In this document: positions 1 to 7,337 of the stretch, one piece after another
Layout of the letters: the number at the start of each line of letters is the position of its first letter
Position numbering within the stretch: the first letter of the stretch is position 1
Origin: Hydractinia symbiolongicarpus
Taxonomy: Eukaryota; Cnidaria; Hydrozoa; Anthoathecata; Hydractiniidae
Assembly (NCBI RefSeq): GCF_029227915.1
Contig: NC_079876.1
Location: 36,313,828 to 36,377,827, forward strand
Reading direction: 5' to 3'
DNA length: 64,000 nt
Translations under genes and position numbers: made by a program
The notes under the pieces: model-generated
The model's database searches: none
What the model was told of the DNA's origin: nothing
Seen by the model: the letters and a program-made list of their open reading frames with translations, nothing else

Positions 1-9
1 GTGCGGGAA
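1..9 (+). tRNA. tRNA-Glu(TTC), 3' end only (window edge)
   Basis: Unit 1. The last nine bases of tRNA-Glu, including the 3' acceptor strand and A73; the rest lies left of the window. Confidence 0.9.
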
Positions 10-16
10 GTGTACA

Positions 17-22
17 TTTTTT
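17..22 (+). terminator. Pol III terminator of tRNA-Glu, T6 (reference unit)
   Basis: A run of six T begins 8 nt after the tRNA-Glu 3' end. It recurs in every unit. Confidence 0.85.
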
Positions 23-52
23 AAGTTAAGTTGCTCTCTCACGCGTTGATGT

Positions 53-58
53 TATATA
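53..58 (+). promoter_or_regulatory. TATA-like element upstream of tRNA-Cys (reference unit)
   Basis: A TATATA hexamer ends 27 bp before the first base of tRNA-Cys and is conserved in every unit. The spacing fits an upstream Pol III TATA element, but function is inferred; the other six genes show no equally clear match. Confidence 0.4.
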
Positions 59-85
59 CCCTGTGCGTGGATTCCGTCCTTGGCT

Positions 86-157
86 GGGGATATAGCTCAG
101 TGGTAGAGCATTCGACTGCAGATCGAGAGGTCCCTGGTTCAAACCCGGGTGTCCCCT
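86..157 (+). tRNA. tRNA-Cys(GCA)
   Basis: Unit 1, consensus. A 72-nt gene carrying cysteine to UGC/UGU codons. The acceptor stem GGGGATA pairs with TGTCCCC (one T-G wobble at pair 6-67), discriminator T73. The anticodon loop is CTGCAGA with anticodon GCA. B box GGTTCAAACCC. No intron and no encoded CCA. Confidence 0.97.
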
Positions 158-167
158 ACTAGTTGGC

Positions 168-172
168 TTTTT
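168..172 (+). terminator. Pol III terminator of tRNA-Cys, T5
   Basis: Five T residues begin 11 nt past the tRNA-Cys 3' end, in every unit. Confidence 0.85.
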
Positions 173-231
173 GTCCTCTTCGGCACCTGAGTGGTGAGCT
201 GGTGAATTATTCTGGTTACCCAGCAATTTCT

Positions 232-313
232 GCTGCGATGGCCGAGTGGTTAAGGCGTTAGACTTGAAATCTAATGGGATCTTCCCGCGTAGGTTCGAAC
301 CCTAGTCGCAGCG
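232..313 (+). tRNA. tRNA-Ser(TGA)
   Basis: Unit 1. An 82-nt class II tRNA with the long variable arm typical of serine tRNAs, reading UCA. The acceptor stem GCTGCGA pairs with TCGCAGC, discriminator G73; anticodon loop CTTGAAA. This copy has C to G at 305, breaking the outer T-stem pair 49-65; the change is shared only with unit 4. It is a close paralogue of Ser(AGA) in the same unit. Confidence 0.92.
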
Positions 314-328
314 AATCTACAAACATTC

Positions 329-333
329 TTTTT
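329..333 (+). terminator. Pol III terminator of tRNA-Ser(TGA), T5
   Basis: Five T residues lie 16 nt past the gene. Unit 18 has one T changed to C near 19456, leaving T4. Confidence 0.8.
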
Positions 334-393
334 GATCTGGTCAAGTGTCTATCACAACGTACAGACCTTTGCCATGTGATAGAATTGATCATG

Positions 394-398
394 GCCGA

Positions 399-449
<51 letters not shown>

Positions 450-466
450 AATCCCGGGTCTCGGCA
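394..466 (+). tRNA. tRNA-Phe(GAA)
   Basis: Unit 1, consensus. A 73-nt gene for UUC/UUU codons. The acceptor stem GCCGAGA pairs with TCTCGGC, A73; anticodon loop CTGAAGA; B box GGTTCAATCCC. The terminator T4 follows at once. Translation of this gene creates a familiar spurious peptide containing IAQLGERQTEDLK. Confidence 0.97.
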
Positions 467-470
467 TTTT
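467..470 (+). terminator. Pol III terminator of tRNA-Phe, T4
   Basis: Four T residues directly abut the discriminator base, giving an unusually short 3' trailer. A longer T-rich tract near 537-570 could catch read-through. Confidence 0.8.
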
Positions 471-594
471 ATCACTGCCCAGCAGGGCGGTTTGAGGTGG
501 TGAATGCAAGCAGCCGTAGCACTTTTCTTCAGCTATGTTTTTTTATTTATTTTCCTTCCTTTCTTTTTTACGGAGGGTATTTTCAGGTGTAGGT
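471..594. other. Phe-Gly convergent spacer with pyrimidine-rich tract
   Basis: The + strand Phe and the - strand Gly genes point at each other across this spacer. It holds a long T/C-rich tract (about 537-570), the most length-prone part of the unit to judge by appearance. Units 9 and 12 have an A-to-T change there that lengthens the T-run. I see no gene. Confidence 0.7.
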
Positions 595-598
595 AAAA
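595..598 (-). terminator. Pol III terminator of tRNA-Gly, T4 on the minus strand
   Basis: AAAA on the + strand reads as T4 on the - strand, 5 nt past the Gly 3' end. Confidence 0.8.
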
Positions 599-603
599 CA
601 CGA

Positions 604-674
604 TGCATTGGCGGGGAATCGAACCCCGGTCTCCCGAGTGGCAGGCGAGAATTCTACCACTGAACCACCAATGC
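604..674 (-). tRNA. tRNA-Gly(GCC)
   Basis: Unit 1, the only minus-strand gene of the unit. 71 nt, acceptor GCATTGG with CCAATGC, A73; anticodon loop CTGCCAC. It is convergent with Phe and divergent from Thr. This copy has C to A at 637 (G39 to T), which breaks the anticodon-stem pair next to the loop; only unit 6 shares it. Confidence 0.92.
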
Positions 675-763
675 GTTACTACTCATTTCCAAAATTTCCG
701 AGTGACAGTGTATCACGTCCCGGTGTGTTAGTAGCCTTAACGTCATTTCAGACGTGTGATATT

Positions 764-780
764 GAGATTTTCAAAATCTC
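764..780. other. Perfect 17-bp palindrome upstream of tRNA-Thr
   Basis: Eight-base arms GAGATTTT and AAAATCTC flank a single C. It ends 10 bp before tRNA-Thr, inside the Gly/Thr divergent spacer, and is conserved in full-length units. It could be a binding site or a hairpin-forming sequence; no function is known to me. Confidence 0.5.
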
Positions 781-790
781 CCAACAGGCA

Positions 791-863
791 GGCGCTGTGG
801 CTTAGCGGTTAAAGCGCCTGTCTAGTAAACAGGAGATCCCCGGTTCAAATCCGGGCAGTGCCT
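791..863 (+). tRNA. tRNA-Thr(AGT)
   Basis: Unit 1, consensus. A 73-nt gene; A34 is expected to become inosine and read ACU/ACC/ACA. Acceptor GGCGCTG with CAGTGCC (one G-T pair), T73; anticodon stem CCTGT/ACAGG with loop CTAGTAA. No T4 follows before the next gene. Confidence 0.97.
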
Positions 864-921
864 TTAGCAGTAATGTTGTGCTTTCTGGTCGGCCTTGTGG
901 CAATGGCCAGCGGTTTGTCAG
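864..921 (+). other. Thr-Ser(AGA) spacer without a T4 terminator
   Basis: This 58-bp spacer contains only runs of up to three T, as does the Ser(AGA) gene body; the next T-run of four or more is the T5 after Ser(AGA). The two genes may therefore be transcribed as one precursor. A weak TTTCT could still terminate part of the transcripts. Confidence 0.6.
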
Positions 922-1003
922 GCTGCGATGGCCGAGTGGTTAAGGCGTTTGACTAGAAATCAAATGGGATCTTCCCGCGTAGGTTCGAATCCTACTCGCA
1001 GCG
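922..1003 (+). tRNA. tRNA-Ser(AGA)
   Basis: Unit 1, consensus. An 82-nt class II serine tRNA reading UCU/UCC (inosine expected at 34). It has the same acceptor stem and variable arm as Ser(TGA) of this unit. The differences are the anticodon, a compensated anticodon-stem pair and one T-loop base. It lies 58 bp after tRNA-Thr. Confidence 0.97.
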
Positions 1004-1017
1004 GACGCAAAAAGGTG

Positions 1018-1022
1018 TTTTT
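1018..1022 (+). terminator. Pol III terminator of tRNA-Ser(AGA), T5
   Basis: Five T residues lie 14 nt past Ser(AGA). It is the first T-run of four or more after the start of tRNA-Thr. Confidence 0.8.
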
Positions 1023-1100
1023 GACACGAACAGAAAGACAGAGCTAGTTCAAATTGTCAGAAAAAGCATGACATCTAAATTACTTAGTGGTGCGAATGTG

Positions 1101-1172
1101 TCCCGCATGGTCTAGTGGTTAGGATTTCTGGTTTTCACCCAGGCGGCCCGGGTTCGATTCCCGGTGCGGGAA
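1101..1172 (+). tRNA. tRNA-Glu(TTC)
   Basis: Unit 2, consensus and first complete Glu. 72 nt; acceptor TCCCGCA with TGCGGGA, A73; anticodon loop TTTTCAC with anticodon TTC for GAA/GAG; B box GGTTCGATTCC. Followed by a T6 terminator. Confidence 0.97.
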
Positions 1173-1248
1173 GTGTACATTTTTTAAGTTAAGTTGCTCT
1201 CTCACGCGTTGATGTTATATACCCTGTGCGTGGATTCCGTCCTTGGCT

Positions 1249-1320
1249 GGGGATATAGCTCAGTGGTAGAGCATTCGACTGCAGATCGAGAGGTCCCTGG
1301 TTCAAACCCGGGTGTCCCCT
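1249..1320 (+). tRNA. tRNA-Cys(GCA)
   Basis: Unit 2, consensus. Confidence 0.95.
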
Positions 1321-1394
1321 ACTAGTTGGCTTTTTGTCCTCTTCGGCACCTGAGTGGTGAGCTGGTGAATTATTCTGGTTACCCAGCAATTTCT

Positions 1395-1476
1395 GCTGCG
1401 ATGGCCGAGTGGTTAAGGCGTTAGACTTGAAATCTAATGGGATCTTCCCGCGTAGGTTTGAACCCTACTCGCAGCG
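1395..1476 (+). tRNA. tRNA-Ser(TGA), B-box variant
   Basis: Unit 2. C to T at 1459 changes conserved C56 of the T-loop and the B box; TFIIIC binding and the D-loop contact may suffer. Confidence 0.85.
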
Positions 1477-1556
1477 AATCTACAAACATTCTTTTTGATC
1501 TGGTCAAGTGTCTATCACAACGTACAGACCTTTGCCATGTGATAGAATTGATCATG

Positions 1557-1561
1557 GCCGA

Positions 1562-1612
<51 letters not shown>

Positions 1613-1629
1613 AATCCCGGGTCTCGGCA
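1557..1629 (+). tRNA. tRNA-Phe(GAA)
   Basis: Unit 2, consensus. Confidence 0.95.
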
Positions 1630-1766
1630 TTTTATCACTGCCCAGCAGGGCGGTTTGAGGTGGTGAATGCAAGCAGCCGTAGCACTTTTCTTCAGCTATG
1701 TTTTTTTATTTATTTTCCTTCCTTTCTTTTTTACGGAGGGTATTTTCAGGTGTAGGTAAAACACGA

Positions 1767-1837
1767 TGCATTGGCGGGGAATCGAACCCCGGTCTCCCGC
1801 GTGGCAGGCGAGAATTCTACCACTGAACCACCAATGC
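1767..1837 (-). tRNA. tRNA-Gly(GCC)
   Basis: Unit 2, consensus. Last gene of this short unit. Confidence 0.95.
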
Positions 1838-1941
1838 GTTACTACTCATTTCCAAAATTTCTTGACACGAACAGAAAGACAGAGCTAGTTCAAATTGTCA
1901 GAAAAAGCATGACATCTAAATTACTTAGTGGTGCGAATGTG

Positions 1942-2013
1942 TCCCGCATGGTCTAGTGGTTAGGATTTCTGGTTTTCACCCAGGCGGCCCGGGTTCGATT
2001 CCCGGTGCGGGAA
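1942..2013 (+). tRNA. tRNA-Glu(TTC)
   Basis: Unit 3, consensus. Confidence 0.95.
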
Positions 2014-2089
2014 GTGTACATTTTTTAAGTTAAGTTGCTCTCTCACGCGTTGATGTTATATACCCTGTGCGTGGATTCCGTCCTTGGCT

Positions 2090-2161
2090 GGGGATATAGC
2101 TCAGTGGTAGAGCATTCGACTGCAGATCGAGAGGTCCCTGGTTCAAACCCGGGTGTCCCCT
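2090..2161 (+). tRNA. tRNA-Cys(GCA)
   Basis: Unit 3, consensus. Confidence 0.95.
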
Positions 2162-2235
2162 ACTAGTTGGCTTTTTGTCCTCTTCGGCACCTGAGTGGTG
2201 AGCTGGTGAATTATTCTGGTTACCCAGCAATTTCT

Positions 2236-2317
2236 GCTGCGATGGCCGAGTGGTTAAGGCGTTAGACTTGAAATCTAATGGGATCTTCCCGCGTAGGTTC
2301 GAACCCTACTCGCAGCG
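2236..2317 (+). tRNA. tRNA-Ser(TGA)
   Basis: Unit 3, consensus. Confidence 0.95.
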
Positions 2318-2397
2318 AATCTACAAACATTCTTTTTGATCTGGTCAAGTGTCTATCACAACGTACAGACCTTTGCCATGTGATAGAATTGATCATG

Positions 2398-2402
2398 GCC
2401 GA

Positions 2403-2453
<51 letters not shown>

Positions 2454-2470
2454 AATCCCGGGTCTCGGCA
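2398..2470 (+). tRNA. tRNA-Phe(GAA)
   Basis: Unit 3, consensus. Confidence 0.95.
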
Positions 2471-2607
2471 TTTTATCACTGCCCAGCAGGGCGGTTTGAG
2501 GTGGTGAATGCAAGCAGCCGTAGCACTTTTCTTCAGCTATGTTTTTTTATTTATTTTCCTTCCTTTCTTTTTTACGGAGGGTATTTTCAGGTGTAGGTAA
2601 AACACGA

Positions 2608-2678
2608 TGCATTGGCGGGGAATCGAACCCCGGTCTCCCGCGTGGCAGGCGAGAATTCTACCACTGAACCACCAATGC
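2608..2678 (-). tRNA. tRNA-Gly(GCC)
   Basis: Unit 3, consensus. Last gene of this short unit. Confidence 0.95.
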
Positions 2679-2782
2679 GTTACTACTCATTTCCAAAATT
2701 TCTTGACACGAACAGAAATACAGAGCTAGTTCAAATTGTCAGAAAAAGCATGACATCTAAATTACTTAGTGGTGCGAATGTG

Positions 2783-2854
2783 TCCCGCATGGTCTAGTGG
2801 TTAGGATTTCTGGTTTTCACCCAGGCGGCCCGGGTTCGATTCCCGGTGCGGGAA
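2783..2854 (+). tRNA. tRNA-Glu(TTC)
   Basis: Unit 4, consensus. Confidence 0.95.
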
Positions 2855-2930
2855 GTGTACATTTTTTAAGTTAAGTTGCTCTCTCACGCGTTGATGTTAT
2901 ATACCCTGTGCGTGGATTCCGTCCTTGGCT

Positions 2931-3002
2931 GGGGATATAGCTCAGTGGTAGAGCATGCGACTGCAGATCGAGAGGTCCCTGGTTCAAACCCGGGTGTCCC
3001 CT
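2931..3002 (+). tRNA. tRNA-Cys(GCA), anticodon-stem variant
   Basis: Unit 4. T to G at 2957 breaks pair 28-42. Confidence 0.88.
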
Positions 3003-3076
3003 ACTAGTTGGCTTTTTGTCCTCTTCGGCACCTGAGTGGTGAGCTGGTGAATTATTCTGGTTACCCAGCAATTTCT

Positions 3077-3158
3077 GCTGCGATGGCCGAGTGGTTAAGG
3101 CGTTAGACTTGAAATCTAATGGGATCTTCCCGCGTAGGTTCGAACCCTAGTCGCAGCG
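3077..3158 (+). tRNA. tRNA-Ser(TGA), T-stem variant
   Basis: Unit 4. C to G at 3150, the same change as in unit 1. Confidence 0.9.
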
Positions 3159-3238
3159 AATCTACAAACATTCTTTTTGATCTGGTCAAGTGTCTATCAC
3201 AACGTACAGACCTTTGCCATGTGATAGAATTGATCATG

Positions 3239-3243
3239 GCCGA

Positions 3244-3294
<51 letters not shown>

Positions 3295-3311
3295 AATCCC
3301 GGGTCTCGGCA
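3239..3311 (+). tRNA. tRNA-Phe(GAA)
   Basis: Unit 4, consensus. Confidence 0.95.
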
Positions 3312-3448
3312 TTTTATCACTGCCCAGCAGGGCGGTTTGAGGTGGTGAATGCAAGCAGCCGTAGCACTTTTCTTCAGCTATGTTTTTTTATTTATTTTCC
3401 TTCCTTTCTTTTTTACGGAGGGTATTTTCAGGTGTAGGTAAAACACGA

Positions 3449-3519
3449 TGCATTGGCGGGGAATCGAACCCCGGTCTCCCGCGTGGCAGGCGAGAATTCT
3501 ACCACTGAACCACCAATGC
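3449..3519 (-). tRNA. tRNA-Gly(GCC)
   Basis: Unit 4, consensus. Confidence 0.95.
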
Positions 3520-3635
3520 GTTACTACTCATTTCCAAAATTTCCGAGTGACAGTGTATCACGTCCCGGTGTGTTAGTAGCCTTAACGGCATTTCAGACGT
3601 GTGATATTGAGATTTTCAAAATCTCCCAACAGGCA

Positions 3636-3708
3636 GGCGCTGTGGCTTAGCGGTTAAAGCGCCTGTCTAGTAAACAGGAGATCCCCGGTTCAAATCCGGG
3701 CAGTGCCT
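3636..3708 (+). tRNA. tRNA-Thr(AGT)
   Basis: Unit 4, consensus. Confidence 0.95.
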
Positions 3709-3766
3709 TTAGCAGTAATGTTGTGCTTTCTGGTCGGCCTTGTGGCAATGGCCAGCGATTTGTCAG

Positions 3767-3848
3767 GCTGCGATGGCCGAGTGGTTAAGGCGTTTGACTA
3801 GAAATCAAATGGGATCTTCCCGCGTAGGTTCGAATCCTACTCGCAGCG
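3767..3848 (+). tRNA. tRNA-Ser(AGA)
   Basis: Unit 4, consensus. Confidence 0.95.
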
Positions 3849-3945
3849 GACGCAAAAAGGTGTTTTTGACACGAACAGAAAGACAGAGCTAGTTCAAATT
3901 GTCAGAAAAAGCATGACATCTAAATTACTTCGTGGTGCGAATGTG

Positions 3946-4017
3946 TCCCGCATGGTCTAGTGGTTAGGATTTCTGGTTTTCACCCAGGCGGCCCGGGTTC
4001 GATTCCCGGTGCGGGAA
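3946..4017 (+). tRNA. tRNA-Glu(TTC)
   Basis: Unit 5, consensus. Confidence 0.95.
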
Positions 4018-4093
4018 GTGTACATTTTTTAAGTTAAGTTGCTCTCTCACGCGTTGATGTTATATACCCTGTGCGTGGATTCCGTCCTTGGCT

Positions 4094-4165
4094 GGGGATA
4101 TAGCTCAGTGGTAGAGCATTCGACTGCAGATCGAGAGGTCCCTGGTTCAAACCCGGGTGTCCCCT
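4094..4165 (+). tRNA. tRNA-Cys(GCA)
   Basis: Unit 5, consensus. Confidence 0.95.
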
Positions 4166-4239
4166 ACTAGTTGGCTTTTTGTCCTCTTCGGCACCTGAGT
4201 GGTGAGCTGGTGAATTATTCTGGTTACCCAGCAATTTCT

Positions 4240-4321
4240 GCTGCGATGGCCGAGTGGTTAAGGCGTTAGACTTGAAATCTAATGGGATCTTCCCGCGTAG
4301 GTTCGAACCCTACTCGCAGCG
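4240..4321 (+). tRNA. tRNA-Ser(TGA)
   Basis: Unit 5, consensus. Confidence 0.95.
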
Positions 4322-4401
4322 AATCTACAAACATTCTTTTTGATCTGGTCAAGTGTCTATCACAACGTACAGACCTTTGCCATGTGATAGAATTGATCAT
4401 G

Positions 4402-4406
4402 GCCGA

Positions 4407-4457
<51 letters not shown>

Positions 4458-4474
4458 AATCCCGGGTCTCGGCA
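4402..4474 (+). tRNA. tRNA-Phe(GAA)
   Basis: Unit 5, consensus. Confidence 0.95.
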
Positions 4475-4611
4475 TTTTATCACTGCCCAGCAGGGCGGTT
4501 TGAGGTGGTGAATGCAAGCAGCCGTAGCACTTTTCTTCAGCTATGTTTTTTTATTTATTTTCCTTCCTTTCTTTTTTACGGAGGGTATTTTCAGGTGTAG
4601 GTAAAACACGA

Positions 4612-4682
4612 TGCATTGGCGGGGAATCGAACCCCGGTCTCCCGCGTGGCAGGCGAGAATTCTACCACTGAACCACCAATGC
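4612..4682 (-). tRNA. tRNA-Gly(GCC)
   Basis: Unit 5, consensus. Confidence 0.95.
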
Positions 4683-4798
4683 GTTACTACTCATTTCCAA
4701 AATTTCCGAGTGACAGTGTATCACGTCCCGGTGTGTTAGTAGCCTTAAGGGCATTTCAGACGTGTGATATTGAGATTTTCAAAATCTCCCAATAGGCA

Positions 4799-4871
4799 GG
4801 CGCTGTGGCTTAGCGGTTAAAGCGCCTGTCTAGTAAACAGGAGATCCCCGGTTCAAATCCGGGCAGTGCCT
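4799..4871 (+). tRNA. tRNA-Thr(AGT)
   Basis: Unit 5, consensus; its upstream spacer shares two rare variants with unit 10. Confidence 0.95.
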
Positions 4872-4929
4872 TTAGCAGTAATGTTGTGCTTTCTGGTCGG
4901 CCTTGTGGCAATGGCCAGCGGTTTGTCAG

Positions 4930-5011
4930 GCTGCGATGGCCGAGTGGTTAAGGCGTTTGACTAGAAATCAAATGGGATCTTCCCGCGTAGGTTCGAATCC
5001 TACTCGCAGCG
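4930..5011 (+). tRNA. tRNA-Ser(AGA)
   Basis: Unit 5, consensus. Confidence 0.95.
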
Positions 5012-5108
5012 GACGCAAAAAGGTGTTTTTGACACGAACAGAAAGACAGAGCTAGTTCAAATTGTCAGAAAAAGCATGACATCTAAATTACTTAGTGGTG
5101 CGAATGTG

Positions 5109-5180
5109 TCCCGCATGGTCTAGTGGTTAGGATTTCTGGTTTTCACCCAGGCGGCCCGGGTTCGATTCCCGGTGCGGGAA
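5109..5180 (+). tRNA. tRNA-Glu(TTC)
   Basis: Unit 6, consensus. Confidence 0.95.
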
Positions 5181-5256
5181 GTGTACATTTTTTAAGTTAA
5201 GTTGCTCTCTCACGCGTTGATGTTATATACCCTGTGCGTGGATTCCGTCCTTGGCT

Positions 5257-5328
5257 GGGGATATAGCTCAGTGGTAGAGCATTCGACTGCAGATCGAGAG
5301 GTCCCTGGTTCGATCCCGGGTGTCCCCT
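5257..5328 (+). tRNA. tRNA-Cys(GCA), T-loop variant
   Basis: Unit 6. A to G at 5312 and A to T at 5314 turn the B box into GGTTCGATCCC, a good B box. Two more changes follow in the flank (5336, 5337). Four substitutions in 26 bp suggest a conversion tract. Confidence 0.92.
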
Positions 5329-5402
5329 ACTAGTTACCTTTTTGTCCTCTTCGGCACCTGAGTGGTGAGCTGGTGAATTATTCTGGTTACCCAGCAATTT
5401 CT

Positions 5403-5484
5403 GCTGCGATGGCCGAGTGGTTAAGGCGTTAGACTTGAAATCTAATGGGATCTTCCCGCGTAGGTTCGAACCCTACTCGCAGCG
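5403..5484 (+). tRNA. tRNA-Ser(TGA)
   Basis: Unit 6, consensus. Confidence 0.95.
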
Positions 5485-5564
5485 AATCTACAAACATTCT
5501 TTTTGATCTGGTCAAGTGTCTATCACAACGTACAGACCTTTGCCATGTGATAGAATTGATCATG

Positions 5565-5569
5565 GCCGA

Positions 5570-5620
<51 letters not shown>

Positions 5621-5637
5621 AATCCCGGGTCTCGGCA
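5565..5637 (+). tRNA. tRNA-Phe(GAA)
   Basis: Unit 6, consensus. Confidence 0.95.
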
Positions 5638-5774
5638 TTTTATCACTGCCCAGCAGGGCGGTTTGAGGTGGTGAATGCAAGCAGCCGTAGCACTTTTCTT
5701 CAGCTATGTTTTTTTATTTATTTTCCTTCCTTTCTTTTTTACGGAGGGTATTTTCAGGTGTAGGTAAAACACGA

Positions 5775-5845
5775 TGCATTGGCGGGGAATCGAACCCCGG
5801 TCTCCCGAGTGGCAGGCGAGAATTCTACCACTGAACCACCAATGC
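5775..5845 (-). tRNA. tRNA-Gly(GCC), anticodon-stem variant
   Basis: Unit 6. C to A at 5808, the same stem-breaking change as in unit 1. Confidence 0.88.
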
Positions 5846-5961
5846 GTTACTACTCATTTCCAAAATTTCCGAGTGACAGTGTATCACGTCCCGGTGTGTT
5901 AGTAGCCTTAACGGCATTTCAGACGTGTGATATTGAGATTTTCAAAATCTCCCAACAGGCA

Positions 5962-6034
5962 GGCGCTGTGGCTTAGCGGTTAAAGCGCCTGTCTAGTAAA
6001 CAGGAGATCCCCGGTTCAAATCCGGGCAGTGCCT
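5962..6034 (+). tRNA. tRNA-Thr(AGT)
   Basis: Unit 6, consensus. Confidence 0.95.
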
Positions 6035-6092
6035 TTAGCAGTAATGTTGTGCTTTCTGGTCGGCCTTGTGGCAATGGCCAGCGGTTTGTCAG

Positions 6093-6174
6093 GCTGCGAT
6101 GGCCGAGTGGTTAAGGCGTTTGACTAGAAATCAAATGGGATCTTCCCGCGTAGGTTCGAATCCTACTCGCAGCG
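6093..6174 (+). tRNA. tRNA-Ser(AGA)
   Basis: Unit 6, consensus. Confidence 0.95.
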
Positions 6175-6271
6175 GACGCAAAAAGGTGTTTTTGACACGA
6201 ACAGAAAGACAGAGCTAGTTCAAATTGTCAGAAAAAGCATGACATCTAAATTACTTAGTGGTGCGAATGTG

Positions 6272-6343
6272 TCCCGCATGGTCTAGTGGTTAGGATTTCT
6301 GGTTTTCACCCAGGCGGCCCGGGTTCGATTCCCGGTGCGGGAA
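6272..6343 (+). tRNA. tRNA-Glu(TTC)
   Basis: Unit 7, consensus. Confidence 0.95.
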
Positions 6344-6419
6344 GTGTACATTTTTTAAGTTAAGTTGCTCTCTCACGCGTTGATGTTATATACCCTGTGC
6401 GTGGATTCCGTCCTTGGCT

Positions 6420-6491
6420 GGGGATATAGCTCAGTGGTAGAGCATTCGACTGCAGATCGAGAGGTCCCTGGTTCAAACCCGGGTGTCCCCT
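6420..6491 (+). tRNA. tRNA-Cys(GCA)
   Basis: Unit 7, consensus. Confidence 0.95.
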
Positions 6492-6565
6492 ACTAGTTGG
6501 CTTTTTGTCCTCTTCGGCACCTGAGTGGTGAGCTGGTGAATTATTCTGGTTACCCAGCAATTTCT

Positions 6566-6647
6566 GCTGCGATGGCCGAGTGGTTAAGGCGTTAGACTTG
6601 AAATCTAATGGGATCTTCCCGCGTAGGTTCGAACCCTACTCGCAGCG
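6566..6647 (+). tRNA. tRNA-Ser(TGA)
   Basis: Unit 7, consensus. Confidence 0.95.
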
Positions 6648-6727
6648 AATCTACAAACATTCTTTTTGATCTGGTCAAGTGTCTATCACAACGTACAGAC
6701 CTTTGCCATGTGTTAGAATTGATCATG

Positions 6728-6732
6728 GTCGA

Positions 6733-6783
<51 letters not shown>

Positions 6784-6800
6784 AATCCCGGGTCTCGGCA
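6728..6800 (+). tRNA. tRNA-Phe(GAA), acceptor variant
   Basis: Unit 7. C to T at 6729 makes a T-G wobble at pair 2-71. Confidence 0.93.
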
Positions 6801-6937
6801 TTTTATCACTGCCCAGCAGGGCGGTTTGAGGTGGTGAATGCAAGCAGCCGTAGCACTTTTCTTCAGCTATGTTTTTTTATTTATTTTCCTTCCTTTCTTT
6901 TTTACGGAGGGTATTTTCAGGTGTAGGTAAAACACGA

Positions 6938-7008
6938 TGCATTGGCGGGGAATCGAACCCCGGTCTCCCGCGTGGCAGGCGAGAATTCTACCACTGAACC
7001 ACCAATGC
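6938..7008 (-). tRNA. tRNA-Gly(GCC)
   Basis: Unit 7, consensus. Confidence 0.95.
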
Positions 7009-7124
7009 GTTACTACTCATTTCCAAAATTTCCGAGTGACAGTGTATCACGTCCCGGTGTGTTAGTAGCCTTAACGGCATTTCAGACGTGTGATATTGAG
7101 ATTTTCAAAATCTCCCAACAGGCA

Positions 7125-7197
7125 GGCGCTGTGGCTTAGCGGTTAAAGCGCCTGTCTAGTAAACAGGAGATCCCCGGTTCAAATCCGGGCAGTGCCT
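7125..7197 (+). tRNA. tRNA-Thr(AGT)
   Basis: Unit 7, consensus. Confidence 0.95.
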
Positions 7198-7255
7198 TTA
7201 GCAGTAATGTTGTGCTTTCTGGTCGGCCTTGTGGCAATGGCCAGCGGTTTGTCAG

Positions 7256-7337
7256 GCTGCGATGGCCGAGTGGTTAAGGCGTTTGACTAGAAATCAAATG
7301 GGATCTTCCCGCGTAGGTTCGAATCCTACTCGCAGCG
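7256..7337 (+). tRNA. tRNA-Ser(AGA)
   Basis: Unit 7, consensus. Confidence 0.95.

Larger units (their letters stand above)
1101..1941. repeat. Short 841-bp unit 2 lacking Thr and Ser(AGA)
   Basis: This unit follows the consensus to about 1861, 24 bp past tRNA-Gly. It then jumps directly to the sequence that normally follows the T-run of Ser(AGA). The 322-bp deletion removes both tRNA-Thr(AGT) and tRNA-Ser(AGA) and leaves the other five genes intact. I see no obvious microhomology at the join. Confidence 0.95.
1942..2782. repeat. Short 841-bp unit 3, copy of unit 2
   Basis: It carries the same deletion junction as unit 2 and differs by few bases, for example G to T near 2717. The identical breakpoint means it was duplicated from unit 2, or the reverse, and was not deleted independently. 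Confidence 0.95.

Noticed and set aside
232-313. tRNA introns
   Set aside because: None of the seven genes has an insertion at position 37/38; all fold directly to mature length.
274-495. 73-codon + strand ORF repeated in every unit (and the 65/66-codon companions)
   Set aside because: They lie across tRNA genes, are conserved only because the tRNA unit is conserved, and have no sign of coding selection. All copies elsewhere in the array are rejected for the same reason.
530-600. Pyrimidine tract followed by TTTTCAG/GTG as a splice acceptor
   Set aside because: It resembles a 3' splice site but there is no exon with coding potential, and it lies between two convergent Pol III genes.
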